Of a stretch of 64,000 bases of DNA, positions 53,673-62,773 are shown piece after piece. Made by a program: the position numbers and the translations under genes. The notes beneath the pieces are model-generated. The model searched no databases. It was not told where the DNA came from and was given only the letters and a program-made list of their open reading frames with translations. The stretch covers positions 424,001-488,000 of the forward strand of contig NZ_CP018154.1 in the NCBI RefSeq assembly GCF_001889025.1, written 5' to 3'. This DNA is from Sphingorhabdus lutea. GTDB lineage: Bacteria; Pseudomonadota; Alphaproteobacteria; Sphingomonadales; Sphingomonadaceae. Every line of letters starts with the position of its first letter. Position 1 is the stretch's first letter.

Positions 53673-54647
53673 TCATTTTCCATACTCTCTGGCCGACTGG
53701 GCCAATCTTTGCCGCGATGTATTGCCCGGCACGGCAATATGGACCGCAGGATTATATGTTTTTCCAATGGCTGGGCTGTTCACTTCCACCCAAATTTCTA
53801 CCTTTGTCTTGCTATATCCAAAGGGGTCATAGCGGATATAATAACCATCGGGATGCAGGCTCCATCTTGTCGCCGGTGTGTCTATGCTGCCTTCACCGCG
53901 CTCCACCGCGCCGGTCAAAACGGCGATACGTTCCAATTCTTCATAGGAAGATGAAGACGAAGATAGCATGGCCCGTAAATCGGCCTCCGCCCGCAGGACC
54001 TGCCGCGCAAAGGGGGGAAGCCCACCCGTTATTTTGGCAAAGGCAGGGTCGGTTAACATGCCAAGCGCATCGCGGTTAAGCGCGGCAATTTCCTGTGGCG
54101 TTAAAAGCTGTGATGCGACAAATTTAGTCCTTGTGCTTAAATTTTCAAATTTTGCCCGCGCGACAATCGCCCATAGCAAAGTTTGAATTTCCTTTTGCTC
54201 AATTTCTGGATGGGCTACGCTATTTTCCAAAATGGATTGCACGGCCCTTTGCGCTGTTCCTTTTAATGGGGCGTATAAATATCCATCGCCGCCGCCCGGC
54301 CCATGCGTTCCGGCATGCAGGCAATAGCTTTGCGCGTTAAAACTATAATAGCCAGCTGCCAAAATAAAGCCGCCTTTTTCATCGCGCGGCAATGAAGTAA
54401 GCGATTTTTGCGCAATATCTGGAACAAATCGGTCATATTCCGGCACGCCATATATTGCATCGGCAATATTGGTGGAAACAGGTTGTTTTTGTGGGATGAT
54501 TTTTGCTACCTTTGGCGCGGCCACTTTTTTGGCGACATCCTTTAAAATGCCAAATTGCGCGGTTGCGCTGCTTGCCGTGATGGATGCGCCTATAATTAAC
54601 GATATGGATAATATTACACCACGCAGGCCAGATTTGGTAAAGCCCAT
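53673..54647 (-). CDS. Secreted protein of unknown function
   Basis: Protein of 324 residues with a signal peptide (cleavage near ASSATA-QFG), a Lys/Pro-rich stretch (35-55) and a conserved-looking core that holds YCLHAGTHGPGGGDGYLYAPLKG (cut into YCLHAG, GDGYLYAPLKG) and TLLWAIVARAKF. A Ser run (SSSSS) precedes a Tyr-rich C-terminal part with YYIRYDPFGYSKT. I recall similar GDGYLYAPLKG proteins in other Gram-negatives but no named domain. It is divergent from the first solute-binding lipoprotein gene across 166 nt of AT-rich sequence. Confidence 0.72.
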   Translation of the reverse strand: MGFTKSGLRGVILSISLIIGASITASSATAQFGILKDVAKKVAAPKVAKIIPQKQPVSTNIADAIYGVPEYDRFVPDIAQKSLTSLPRDEKGGFILAAGYYSFNAQSYCLHAGTHGPGGGDGYLYAPLKGTAQRAVQSILENSVAHPEIEQKEIQTLLWAIVARAKFENLSTRTKFVASQLLTPQEIAALNRDALGMLTDPAFAKITGGLPPFARQVLRAEADLRAMLSSSSSSYEELERIAVLTGAVERGEGSIDTPATRWSLHPDGYYIRYDPFGYSKTKVEIWVEVNSPAIGKTYNPAVHIAVPGNTSRQRLAQSAREYGK

Positions 54648-54813
54648 AAACTTAATCCCTTCATAAAGATGATGGCAAAAATAGCCAAAAGGATTGGTTT
54701 GTAAATAATTAAATTATATATATTTTTAAATAAATTATGTGCAATATATCTGTAAAAATATTGTCAAAATATATATTGCCACTTTGTTTATTTTTTATTT
54801 CATTTAGCATGGC

Positions 54814-56403
54814 ATGATGCGGCACCATATTTCCATTTTCATCACCATAATTGCGGCATTTATGTTGATGTCTTGCAGCGCAAATGACGCGCCTGACAAT
54901 CGAAAAATTTCCGATGACGCGCCTATCATTCGGTTAATGGATGCCGATGCACGCGGCCTTGATCCGCAAATAATGTCGGATTTATCCTCTGTTCGGGTGG
55001 CGATGGATCAATTTGAAGGATTGACCAGATATGATGAAAATGGACATGTTATATTGGGTCTTGCCAAAAAAATGCAGGTCAGCGCGGATGGATTGATTTG
55101 GCATTTTACATTAAGGGAGGGAGTGCAATTTTCCGATGGGCAAAAAATAATGGCGGCGCATTTTGCGCGCGGATTTGCCCGTATCATGGATGAAAAATCC
55201 GCATCCCCACATCGCGCATTATTTGGCATTATCAAATCGGTTGAACCGCAGGGTGCGGACCAAATTGTCATAAAATTGTATCAACCATTTCCTGCCTTAC
55301 CCCAATTATTAGCGCATCCGGCCATGGCCGCTTTGCCATTTCATCGTATTGACGCAGTGGGGGATAAATGGACCCAAGATCGCCCCATGGTGGGCAGCGG
55401 GCCATATATCTTATCATCATGGCAGTTAAACCAAAAATTATCATTGGTGATAAATCCACAATATCATGGTTCGCGGCCAAAAAATAATGGCGTGGATTGG
55501 ACGCCATCGGATAATAAACAAACCGCCATGCGGCGTATTTTGGCGCGGCAGGCCGATATTTCGGGCGATTATCCTGAAAGCAGGCAAGAATGGCTTCAGA
55601 AAAATTACCCGCAATTGGTGCGTATTTCGCCCTATATTGGCAGTTATTATTTCGTATTTAACCTACGTAAAACGCCATTTAATGACGCGCGAGTGCGCCG
55701 CGCATTGTCCATGGCGGTAAACCGGCAATGGATGAGCGAAAAAATGCTGGGCGGGAATGGGGCAAATATTTCCAATCAACCAGCCTATGGCGTGGTGCCG
55801 CCATCATTATATGACGGGGCGGCATATCGCCCCTATTGGGCGAATTGGCCGATGGAAATGCGTAGGACAGAGGCACGAAAATTATTGTCCGCCGCAGGAT
55901 ATGGGCCAAATAATCCGTTAAGTTTTGACATAAGATATAATAGTTCGTCAGAACATCGGCGCGCGGCGGTGGCCATGGCGACAATGTGGCGCGATATTGG
56001 GGTTGATGCAAAAAATTTGAACAGCGAGGCCAGCCTGCATTTTGATATGTTGCGGCGGGGTGACTTTGCCCTTGCCCGTTCAGGGTGGATAGCCGATTAT
56101 GCCGCGCCGGAAAATTTTCTTGCCATTCATCAAACCACGTCGGGCAGCCAAAATTACACCGGATATAATAATCCCGCCTTTGTCAATGCATTGGAAATGG
56201 CTGTGGCAGAGGGAAATGAGAAGAAAAGAATGGCGGCAATGCAATATGCGGAAAAAATAATGATGGATGATAATATCGTCATTCCATTATATTTTTATAT
56301 ATCGCGCGCACTGGTTCAACCTTATATAAGAGGGTATGAGGATAATCCGGCCAATATTCACCCCAGCCAATTTATATGGCGAACAAAAGAGGCGATGAAG
56401 TGA
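54814..56403 (+). CDS. Peptide/nickel-type ABC substrate-binding lipoprotein (SBP family 5)
   Basis: Cluster C solute-binding protein of 529 residues with a lipoprotein signal (FMLMSC, Cys21). It shows the SBP_bac_5 pattern: DARGLDPQI, FEGLTRYDENGHVILGLAKKMQVSADGLIWHFTLREGVQFSDG, and later FNDARVRRALSMAVNRQWM. Relatives bind oligopeptides for import. No permease or ATPase gene is adjacent; the next gene is a second binding protein overlapping by four bases. The ligand is unknown, and the protein may serve a distant transporter. Confidence 0.9.
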   Translation: MMRHHISIFITIIAAFMLMSCSANDAPDNRKISDDAPIIRLMDADARGLDPQIMSDLSSVRVAMDQFEGLTRYDENGHVILGLAKKMQVSADGLIWHFTLREGVQFSDGQKIMAAHFARGFARIMDEKSASPHRALFGIIKSVEPQGADQIVIKLYQPFPALPQLLAHPAMAALPFHRIDAVGDKWTQDRPMVGSGPYILSSWQLNQKLSLVINPQYHGSRPKNNGVDWTPSDNKQTAMRRILARQADISGDYPESRQEWLQKNYPQLVRISPYIGSYYFVFNLRKTPFNDARVRRALSMAVNRQWMSEKMLGGNGANISNQPAYGVVPPSLYDGAAYRPYWANWPMEMRRTEARKLLSAAGYGPNNPLSFDIRYNSSSEHRRAAVAMATMWRDIGVDAKNLNSEASLHFDMLRRGDFALARSGWIADYAAPENFLAIHQTTSGSQNYTGYNNPAFVNALEMAVAEGNEKKRMAAMQYAEKIMMDDNIVIPLYFYISRALVQPYIRGYEDNPANIHPSQFIWRTKEAMK

Positions 56404-57845
56404 AAATTACATCTTTTCTCTCGCTTTTGTTGACGCTCCTTTTTTTTGCGGGCTGTTCTCCTTCGGTTGATAATGAAAATCCCATGGTGGATATTATCAG
56501 CCAGGGCGGAGAGAATTTTAATGTTGGAAAGGCCGATTTGAATGTCGGATCGGCCCTGTTGCGCGCATCCACGGCGCAGGGTCTTGTCAATTTGGATAAA
56601 CAAGGGCGGATTGTTCCCGGTCTTGCCTCCCGTTGGGTGGTCAGCGATGATGGGCTGAGTTTTATCTTCCGTCTTGACCATATTTGGTGGAAAAATGGCG
56701 TGCAGGTGGAGGCGGTTGATATTGCAAATGCGCTGCGCCAAAGATGGCGTGCCTTACCCCCCGGTCCATTGGCGGATGAGATGAAATATATCACCCAAAT
56801 TAAACCGATGACGGGCCGTGTTATTGAAATAAGGTTGACCAGCCCGCGACCGGGATTTTTGGAGATATTGGCGCAGCCGGAACTTGGTCTGACTAATGGT
56901 CAATTTGGTTCTGGCCCGATGCAGGCCAAACAAAGCGGCAAAATCATGCAATTAAAATTGCGTGTCATAGATGCAAAGGGACAGCCATTACTGGATGAAC
57001 GCACGACATCCATCCGGATGAGCAACGCGAAAACTGCCATTGCCAATTATCGAGAGGGTAATAGCGATTTGATTTTGAACGGGGATTTTAATGCCCTGCC
57101 CTTATTACAAGCGGCGGATATTTCATCGGCCGAAATTATTGCCGATCCGGTGGCGGGTTTATATGGATTATTGGTCAATCCACAGGGTGCTTTATTGGAA
57201 AGTAAAGAAGCGCGTATGGCCATTGCCATGGCGGTGGACCGCCCCCGTTTATTGACCGCATATAATATTTTAACATTGAAAGAAGCGGTCACTTTGGTCC
57301 CAGAGGCTATGCCTGGACGGGGAAAATTGGACAGGCCATCATGGACCAATGATAATATTGAAACAAGAAAGCAACAGGCGCGGGAAATAATTGCGGGTGT
57401 ATCGGGCAATAAAAAAATCAGCCTATATGCGCCAAATGGTCCGGGCAATGACCATATTTTCAACATGTTGAAAGAGGATTTTGCGCAAATTGGTATCCAA
57501 TTGACACGGGCCGATAAACCTATGTCGGGTGATTTAATTTTGGTTGATGAGGTTAGCTATCTTAGCAATTCATATTGGTATTTACGCATGCTTTCCTGTC
57601 GCTATGCCGCCATCTGTAGCAAAGAAGCCGACCAAATGGTGGATGAGGCAATGGCAAATGATGATTTGAATATACGCGCCGCGAAATTGACCGAGGCCGA
57701 GGCAATTTTACAGCAGCAATATGGCTTTATCCCCATATCACAGCCATTAAGATGGAATTTGGTAAGGCCGGGCCTTATCGGATTTGATGCTTCGCCAAGA
57801 TATTGGCACCCCCTCTGGGCATTGGGCAATCGCGACCCTATATAG
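56400..57845 (+). CDS. Second, divergent family 5 substrate-binding lipoprotein
   Basis: Protein of 481 residues with a lipoprotein signal (LLFFAGC, Cys19). The same overall layout as the previous gene is present: GLVNLDKQGRIVPGLASRWVVSDDGLSFIFRL near the N-terminus, and SKEARMAIAMAVDRPRLL further on. It is shorter, and the usual central region is reduced. GTG 56400 overlaps the preceding TGA (GTGA), so it is translationally coupled; no ATG fits the signal peptide. Paired, diverged copies suggest a duplication and possibly two ligands or a heteromer. No transporter subunits are nearby. Confidence 0.85.
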   Translation: MKITSFLSLLLTLLFFAGCSPSVDNENPMVDIISQGGENFNVGKADLNVGSALLRASTAQGLVNLDKQGRIVPGLASRWVVSDDGLSFIFRLDHIWWKNGVQVEAVDIANALRQRWRALPPGPLADEMKYITQIKPMTGRVIEIRLTSPRPGFLEILAQPELGLTNGQFGSGPMQAKQSGKIMQLKLRVIDAKGQPLLDERTTSIRMSNAKTAIANYREGNSDLILNGDFNALPLLQAADISSAEIIADPVAGLYGLLVNPQGALLESKEARMAIAMAVDRPRLLTAYNILTLKEAVTLVPEAMPGRGKLDRPSWTNDNIETRKQQAREIIAGVSGNKKISLYAPNGPGNDHIFNMLKEDFAQIGIQLTRADKPMSGDLILVDEVSYLSNSYWYLRMLSCRYAAICSKEADQMVDEAMANDDLNIRAAKLTEAEAILQQQYGFIPISQPLRWNLVRPGLIGFDASPRYWHPLWALGNRDPI

Positions 57846-57885
57846 GGGGAAGCGGCGTATTTTGTGCCGCCAAGATAGGATGAAA

Positions 57886-58305
57886 ATGGACCAGAATGAG
57901 AAATTTCGCCAATTTGCCGAGGCTATGCCCGCCATGGCCAATGACCCGCAAAGCGTGCGGCAAAGGGTGGAGGCAATGGAATTATTATTGGAGCGCAGTT
58001 TTCACATTCCGGGCACGAAAATTCCCGTGGGATTGGACAGCATCATCGGGTTAATACCAGTATTGGGCGACCTTATCACCGCCGCCATGGGCGCATATAT
58101 GGTATGGGAGGCCCGCAATTTGGGCATGTCAAAATTTCAATTAACCCGCATGGCGGCAAATGTGGGCATTGATACGGTTTTGGGCGCAATTCCCTTTATT
58201 GGCGATGCGTTTGATTTATTATGGCGGTCAAATAGTAAAAATTTGCGCATCATCAAAAAACATTTGGATAAACATCACCCGCACACCAAAATCATTGATG
58301 CATAA
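57886..58305 (+). CDS. DUF4112 membrane protein
   Basis: Protein of 139 residues with the DUF4112 pattern: FHIPGTKIPVGLDSIIGLIPVLGDLITAAMGAYMVWEA, then VGIDTVLGAIPFIGDAFDLLWRSN. Two short hydrophobic glycine/proline-rich hairpins suggest a membrane-associated fold. Function unknown. ATG 57886 with AGGA six bases ahead is preferred; ATG 57880 is two codons earlier. It follows the second solute-binding gene by 40 nt and converges on the RNase T2 gene. Confidence 0.87.
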   Translation: MDQNEKFRQFAEAMPAMANDPQSVRQRVEAMELLLERSFHIPGTKIPVGLDSIIGLIPVLGDLITAAMGAYMVWEARNLGMSKFQLTRMAANVGIDTVLGAIPFIGDAFDLLWRSNSKNLRIIKKHLDKHHPHTKIIDA

Positions 58306-58328
58306 TCGGATAGGTCAGGGCAGGAAGT

Positions 58329-59078
58329 TTAGGGCAGGGTACGCCAAATTTTAACCCGTTCATTTGGCGCCGCGCCGCGCACAAAATTGGGGCATTTGGT
58401 GGGCATGAATTTTGTGTCCATGCATATACGCACTTCCTCCACCCATGATTTACGGTTGGTTTGAACCTTTACTGCATTGGCGGGCAAATCGTCATTTTCC
58501 ATTTCAAACGCATCAGCAATTTTTAGCGCGTTAAGGTTTTTATCATGGGACAGGCGGGCCATATCGGGAAAATTTATTGCTCCATATAATGTGCGCGCGG
58601 CATCAAAATATGAATCGGCCTTTTGCGTCATACATGTGCCATGTTTGGCCCATTCATGTTGCAATAATTGAACATCGGGGGTCATACAGATGTTTTTACG
58701 CACGGTTTCGCGGCTGATGACGGGGGCTTTTTTGCACCATTGTGGATAATTTGGCCCTGATGCTTCGGGCCATAAACCATGCAGCACAAAGCCAAAATCA
58801 CCCATGCTACCGGAACATTGCAGCGCCGATTTGGAGTCATTTTTCCGTGTTCGACAATATTCGGGTGACCAGCTTAACGCCAAAATATATCCTGATATGG
58901 GCGTGCGGCGTATGTCGGCGGGCTTTGCATATTCTGCCCTTGGACGCGGCAAAATATTGGGCGCGGTGCATTGCCATGCCTGTGCCTGAACCGCCGGCTC
59001 TAATGGCGATGCCAACATTATTGCCGCCAATATTATGGCAGAAAGGGCAAATTTAGATTTGCGTAAAATCAAGGCCAA
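58329..59078 (-). CDS. Secreted ribonuclease T2 family protein
   Basis: Protein of 249 residues with a signal peptide (about 1-34). Both T2 active-site blocks are present: CAS-1 FVLHGLWPE (His100) and CAS-2 HEWAKHGTC (His141, Glu142, Lys145, His146). It should cleave RNA through a 2',3'-cyclic phosphate in the periplasm or outside, perhaps to scavenge nucleotides or phosphate. Eight Cys are spaced for disulfides. The apparent start is TTG 59078, overlapping the nadC end by 26 nt; no upstream ATG exists and the first internal ATG would cut the signal peptide. It is last after nadA-nadC. Confidence 0.9.
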   Translation of the reverse strand: MALILRKSKFALSAIILAAIMLASPLEPAVQAQAWQCTAPNILPRPRAEYAKPADIRRTPISGYILALSWSPEYCRTRKNDSKSALQCSGSMGDFGFVLHGLWPEASGPNYPQWCKKAPVISRETVRKNICMTPDVQLLQHEWAKHGTCMTQKADSYFDAARTLYGAINFPDMARLSHDKNLNALKIADAFEMENDDLPANAVKVQTNRKSWVEEVRICMDTKFMPTKCPNFVRGAAPNERVKIWRTLP

Positions 59079-59925
59079 TATCCATCGCAGGGGCGCTTTG
59101 TGTTATTCGGCCCACGCTGATAAAATCAACGCCGCTCTCGGCCTTTGCACGGATGCTTTCCAATGTTACACCGCCCGATGCCTCTGTTTTGGTGCGGCCA
59201 TTTATCAACGCCACCGCATCGCGTAGCATGGCGGGCGCCATATTGTCGAGCAGGATATGCGTCGCCCCTGCGGCAATTCCCTCCTCAATCTGGTCCAGCC
59301 GGTCAACCTCCAATATAATATCTTTCACGCCATGTGCCACGGCGCGTTTTACCGCCGCGCCCACGCCGCCGGCAATGGCGACATGATTATCCTTTATCAT
59401 GGCTGCATCCCATAGGCCCATTCGGTGATTTTGCGCCCCGCCCATGCGCGTGGCATATTTTTCCAAATGGCGCAGGCCAGGGGTGGTTTTGCGCGTGTCG
59501 AGTAATGTGCATCCCGTGCCATCAATGGCATCGACATATTGGCGGGTTAAGGTGGCGATTCCGGATAAATGCTGGACAATGTTTAACGCGCTACGTTCGG
59601 CGGTTAACATGGCACGGCCATTGCCGATTAACCGCATCAGGTCCGCTCCGTCGGGGGCGGATGCACCTTCATTAAATAAAATTTCTATCCTACAATCTGG
59701 GTCAAGGGCGCGAAAAAACGCCTCTGCAAGGGGCAGGCCGGCGACAATAATCGCCTCCCTGCTGTCCATCACGCCGGAAAAGCGCATGTCGGTTGGGATA
59801 ACGCTTTCGGATGTAATATCATGGCCGCGAACATCCTCTGCCCCATATAACGGCCCGTTCATATCCTCCGCCAATGTCGCGGTAACAAAGGCGTTAAGGT
59901 CGAAATGGTCGATGGTAAAGCTCAT
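59053..59925 (-). CDS. nadC: Nicotinate-nucleotide pyrophosphorylase (carboxylating)
   Basis: NadC (quinolinate phosphoribosyltransferase) joins quinolinate and PRPP to nicotinate mononucleotide. The 290-residue product has RSALNIVQHLSGIATLTRQYVD, the substrate segment DTRKTTPGLRHLEKYATRMGGAQNHRMGL and EASGGVTLESI. It overlaps nadA by four bases (ATGA) and the RNase T2 gene at its 3' end. It forms NAD synthesis with nadA; nadB or aspartate dehydrogenase is not in the window. Confidence 0.95.
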   Translation of the reverse strand: MSFTIDHFDLNAFVTATLAEDMNGPLYGAEDVRGHDITSESVIPTDMRFSGVMDSREAIIVAGLPLAEAFFRALDPDCRIEILFNEGASAPDGADLMRLIGNGRAMLTAERSALNIVQHLSGIATLTRQYVDAIDGTGCTLLDTRKTTPGLRHLEKYATRMGGAQNHRMGLWDAAMIKDNHVAIAGGVGAAVKRAVAHGVKDIILEVDRLDQIEEGIAAGATHILLDNMAPAMLRDAVALINGRTKTEASGGVTLESIRAKAESGVDFISVGRITQSAPAMDIGLDFTQI

Positions 59926-60932
59926 TTGATTTTATGCGCCAAATCCATTGGCCCTAAATCGCCATATTGGGCTTTGCCCGCGCTCATATCCAACATGCGG
60001 TCCAGTGATTTTTTGGCGGCTAACCTAATTTCTTCGTCCATATGGATTTGCGGAGATAAATCACGCAGCGCGATATAAAGCTTTTCCAATGTGTTCAGCG
60101 CCATATAGGGGCAAATATTGCACGCACAATTACCATCTGCGCCCGGTGCGCCGATGAAATTCTTATTCGGCACGGCCTTTTCCATTTGGTGGATGATGTG
60201 CGGTTCGGTCGCCACAATCAATGTATCACCTACAAATTCTTTGGCAAATTTCAAAATCGCACTGGTGCTGCCCACCATGTCGCTATGGTCAATAATATGC
60301 GGCGGGCATTCGGGATGCGCGGCCACGGGGGCAGTTGGATATTGTGCCTTTAACTTTAACAATTCACTTTCGCTAAATGCCTCATGCACAATGCACACAC
60401 CCGGCCATAATAGCATTTCACGGTTAAATTTACGGCTCATATACCCGCCCAAATGGCGGTCCGGCCCAAAGATGATTTTTTGTTCGGGCGGTATTTGCGC
60501 GATGATGGTTTCCGCGCTGGATGATGTGACGATAATGTCGGACAATGCCTTTACCTCGGCCGAACAGTTAATATAGGTAAGCGCGATATGATCGGGATGT
60601 TTTTCGCGAAATGCCTTAAACTTTTGGGGGGGGCAGGCATCTTCCAAACTGCACCCTGCATTCATATCGGGCAGGATAACGGTTTTTTGGGGCGATAAAA
60701 TTTTGGCGGTTTCGGCCATGAATTTCACCCCGCAAAATGCAATAACATCGGCATTTGTTTCCGCCGCCTTGCGCGATAATTCCAAACTATCGCCGACAAA
60801 ATCGGATAATTCCTGAATTTCTGGTTTTTGATAATAATGGCCAAGGATAATGGCATTGCGCTCTTTTTTTAACCGCTCTATTTCAGCGATTAAATCGCTG
60901 CCTTGGGGGATGTTGTTGCTTGGCGCGTTCAT
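59922..60932 (-). CDS. nadA: Quinolinate synthase A
   Basis: NadA condenses iminoaspartate with dihydroxyacetone phosphate to quinolinate using a [4Fe-4S] cluster. The 336-residue product has NAIILGHYYQKPEIQELSDFVGDSLELS, AFCGVKFMAETAKIL, the cluster-region Cys in GCSLEDACPP, and C-terminal NCACNICPYMALNTLEKL. ATG 60932 was taken as start; a TTG five codons earlier is less likely. It is first in nadA-nadC-RNase T2. Confidence 0.95.
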   Translation of the reverse strand: MNAPSNNIPQGSDLIAEIERLKKERNAIILGHYYQKPEIQELSDFVGDSLELSRKAAETNADVIAFCGVKFMAETAKILSPQKTVILPDMNAGCSLEDACPPQKFKAFREKHPDHIALTYINCSAEVKALSDIIVTSSSAETIIAQIPPEQKIIFGPDRHLGGYMSRKFNREMLLWPGVCIVHEAFSESELLKLKAQYPTAPVAAHPECPPHIIDHSDMVGSTSAILKFAKEFVGDTLIVATEPHIIHQMEKAVPNKNFIGAPGADGNCACNICPYMALNTLEKLYIALRDLSPQIHMDEEIRLAAKKSLDRMLDMSAGKAQYGDLGPMDLAHKIK

Positions 60933-61011
60933 ATTTTTTGCTTTCAATATTATTTACAGCGGATGTTTCGGCTATTTTAGGATAATTTGGTCATAGGACA
61001 AGTAAAAAGCC

Positions 61012-61689
61012 CTATTTTTCCTTATCGCGCATCACATCTTTTATCGGTGTGGAAACATCCCATCTGCTTTTATTGGCTCTATCTTCTTCCCTTTCAAAAA
61101 AGGGCGCAACCTTTGCGTCCAATCCGGCGGCCTGTAATGGCGCGGTGAAATTGGCGCTTATCGCTTTTTTTGCCGATGCGCGGGCAAGATCCATTAAAAC
61201 GGGTGATTTTGCCTGCGCGACCAATTCGGCCTGTGCCTTTTCATTATTTTCCCTATCCAATAACTCATCCACATTGGTAAATGTGCGTAAAATGCCCCCT
61301 TCACCATATATTTGGACGGAGCTTAAATCAATTTGTGGCGCACCAATGTCAATGGGTGGGATGCGGACGTAAAGCGTTTGTTTTTCCTTATCCCAGCGTA
61401 AATCATCTTCGCTCAATTTGGCCATATTTACTTCATATCGGACAAGCCCACTGACAATCAGGGTTTTTTTGGCCGATAAGCCATATTTGCTTTGCGTTGT
61501 GGTGACCGTGGCGGTGCTTTTATTGGTAAAAATTGTCAGGCTATTTTGTTCCTGCACCGCATTTAATGTTGACCCGACCACGCTTTCTATTTTGGGCGAT
61601 TGCCAGCTTTGGGTTAACCAATATCCGCCGCCAAATATCAATAAAATAAGGGCCAATAGGGGAAGATATTTTTTTAAACTAGCGTCCAT
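61012..61689 (-). CDS. DUF4230 membrane-anchored protein
   Basis: Protein of 225 residues with an N-terminal membrane helix (about 8-26) and a periplasmic or extracellular domain of the DUF4230 type: NSLTIFTNKSTATVTTTQSKYGLSAKKTLIVSGLVRYEVNM, then LYVRIPPIDI. Function unknown. Its start overlaps the end of the upstream metallo-hydrolase gene by 16 nt, suggesting co-translation. The helix-rich tail (SPVLMDLARASAKKAISANF) is typical of the family. Confidence 0.85.
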   Translation of the reverse strand: MDASLKKYLPLLALILLIFGGGYWLTQSWQSPKIESVVGSTLNAVQEQNSLTIFTNKSTATVTTTQSKYGLSAKKTLIVSGLVRYEVNMAKLSEDDLRWDKEKQTLYVRIPPIDIGAPQIDLSSVQIYGEGGILRTFTNVDELLDRENNEKAQAELVAQAKSPVLMDLARASAKKAISANFTAPLQAAGLDAKVAPFFEREEDRANKSRWDVSTPIKDVMRDKEK

Positions 61690-62633
61690 TTATCGTCCCA
61701 TTCCTTCACCATATTTCTTTCTTGTAAATCGATCAAATGCGCCAATACACTGCGCGCCGCCGCGCCATGCAAATGTGGGTCAAGCCCCTTATACATATTG
61801 GCGACCATGTCGGTTATCTCATGCACACCGCTTTGCAATTGTTTTAATATTTGTTGTTCGCGTTGGCGGCGATGCCCAATCATCCCACGCACCAATTGGC
61901 GGGTTTTTGTAACCGCTGGACCATGGGCGGGATAATATATCCGATCATCCCGATCATATAATTTTTGTAAAGACGCCATATAATCGGACATATTGCCGTC
62001 GGGCGGGCTAACCACTGTGGTGGACCATTTCATCACATGATCGCCGGTGAATAATGCCTTTGTTTCGTTAAGGGCGAAACATAAATGATTGGATGTGTGG
62101 CCAGGGGTGGCCACCGCCTGTAATGTCCAATTTTCACCCGAAATAATATCGCCATCGCGCATTATTTTATCAGGCAAATATGCTTCGTCAAATGCTGTGT
62201 CAAAGCGCGGCCCATCGTCAGATAGGGACAATGGCGCACATCCAATAATGGGAGCGCCAGTAATGTCGCGTAATGGGGCGGCGGCGGGGCTGTGATCACG
62301 GTGGGTATGGGTGCATAAAATGGCGCGTATTTTGGCTTTGCCGATAATGCGTAAAATGGCGCCGACATGGCTTTCCCCATTTTTATTTGCGCCATTTATG
62401 TCGGCGGGAATTTTGGGATCGCCCATGCTTTTCCCGCTGCCCACTGGGCCGGGGTCGATAATGGCAATATCCCCGTTGCCATTTTGGGCTGCATCCAAAT
62501 CACCAACAATCCATGTTTGCGTGCCGGTATAGGTATAGGGGGATGGATTGGGCGCAAGCACGCGGCGCACAAATGGTTCGTGCAATTCCATTTCACCGGA
62601 TTTAATCGTGTCGGGCCATGTTGATTTTGTCAT
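61674..62633 (-). CDS. Metallo-beta-lactamase-fold hydrolase (LACTB2-like)
   Basis: MBL-fold protein of 319 residues with the metal motif CTHTHRDHSPAAAPL (His109, His111, Asp113, His114), the later ATPGHTSNHLCF and FTGDHVMKWSTTVVSPPDG, and the downstream His in YYPAHGPAV. A C-terminal helical extension (RRQREQQILKQL, VLAHLIDLQERNMV) matches LACTB2-type proteins, which include endoribonucleases and thioester-type hydrolases. Substrate unknown. ATG 62633 is used; the frame to 62654 adds seven residues. It overlaps the DUF4230 gene by 16 nt. Confidence 0.87.
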   Translation of the reverse strand: MTKSTWPDTIKSGEMELHEPFVRRVLAPNPSPYTYTGTQTWIVGDLDAAQNGNGDIAIIDPGPVGSGKSMGDPKIPADINGANKNGESHVGAILRIIGKAKIRAILCTHTHRDHSPAAAPLRDITGAPIIGCAPLSLSDDGPRFDTAFDEAYLPDKIMRDGDIISGENWTLQAVATPGHTSNHLCFALNETKALFTGDHVMKWSTTVVSPPDGNMSDYMASLQKLYDRDDRIYYPAHGPAVTKTRQLVRGMIGHRRQREQQILKQLQSGVHEITDMVANMYKGLDPHLHGAAARSVLAHLIDLQERNMVKEWDDKWTLV

Positions 62634-62716
62634 ATATATTATGTGGCATGGCACGTCATGAAATTAAAGAGATGATTTATTTATATGATATGAAGGGGTA
62701 AAAAATCGCTTGCCAA

Positions 62717-62753
62717 TTGACGTAAAATTTTCCTTATGGTAGCGTTACCATAA
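62717..62753 (+). promoter_or_regulatory. Promoter and LacI-type operator of the GH3 gene
   Basis: TTGACG (62717-62722) and TAGCGT (62740-62745) are 17 bases apart. TTATGGTAGCGTTACCATAA (62734-62753) is a near-perfect palindrome with a central CG, as in LacI-family operators, and it covers the -10. Repression relieved by a sugar is the expected mode; no LacI-family gene is visible in the window. Confidence 0.65.
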
Positions 62754-62773
62754 AATATAAAAAGGAGAGAGTA

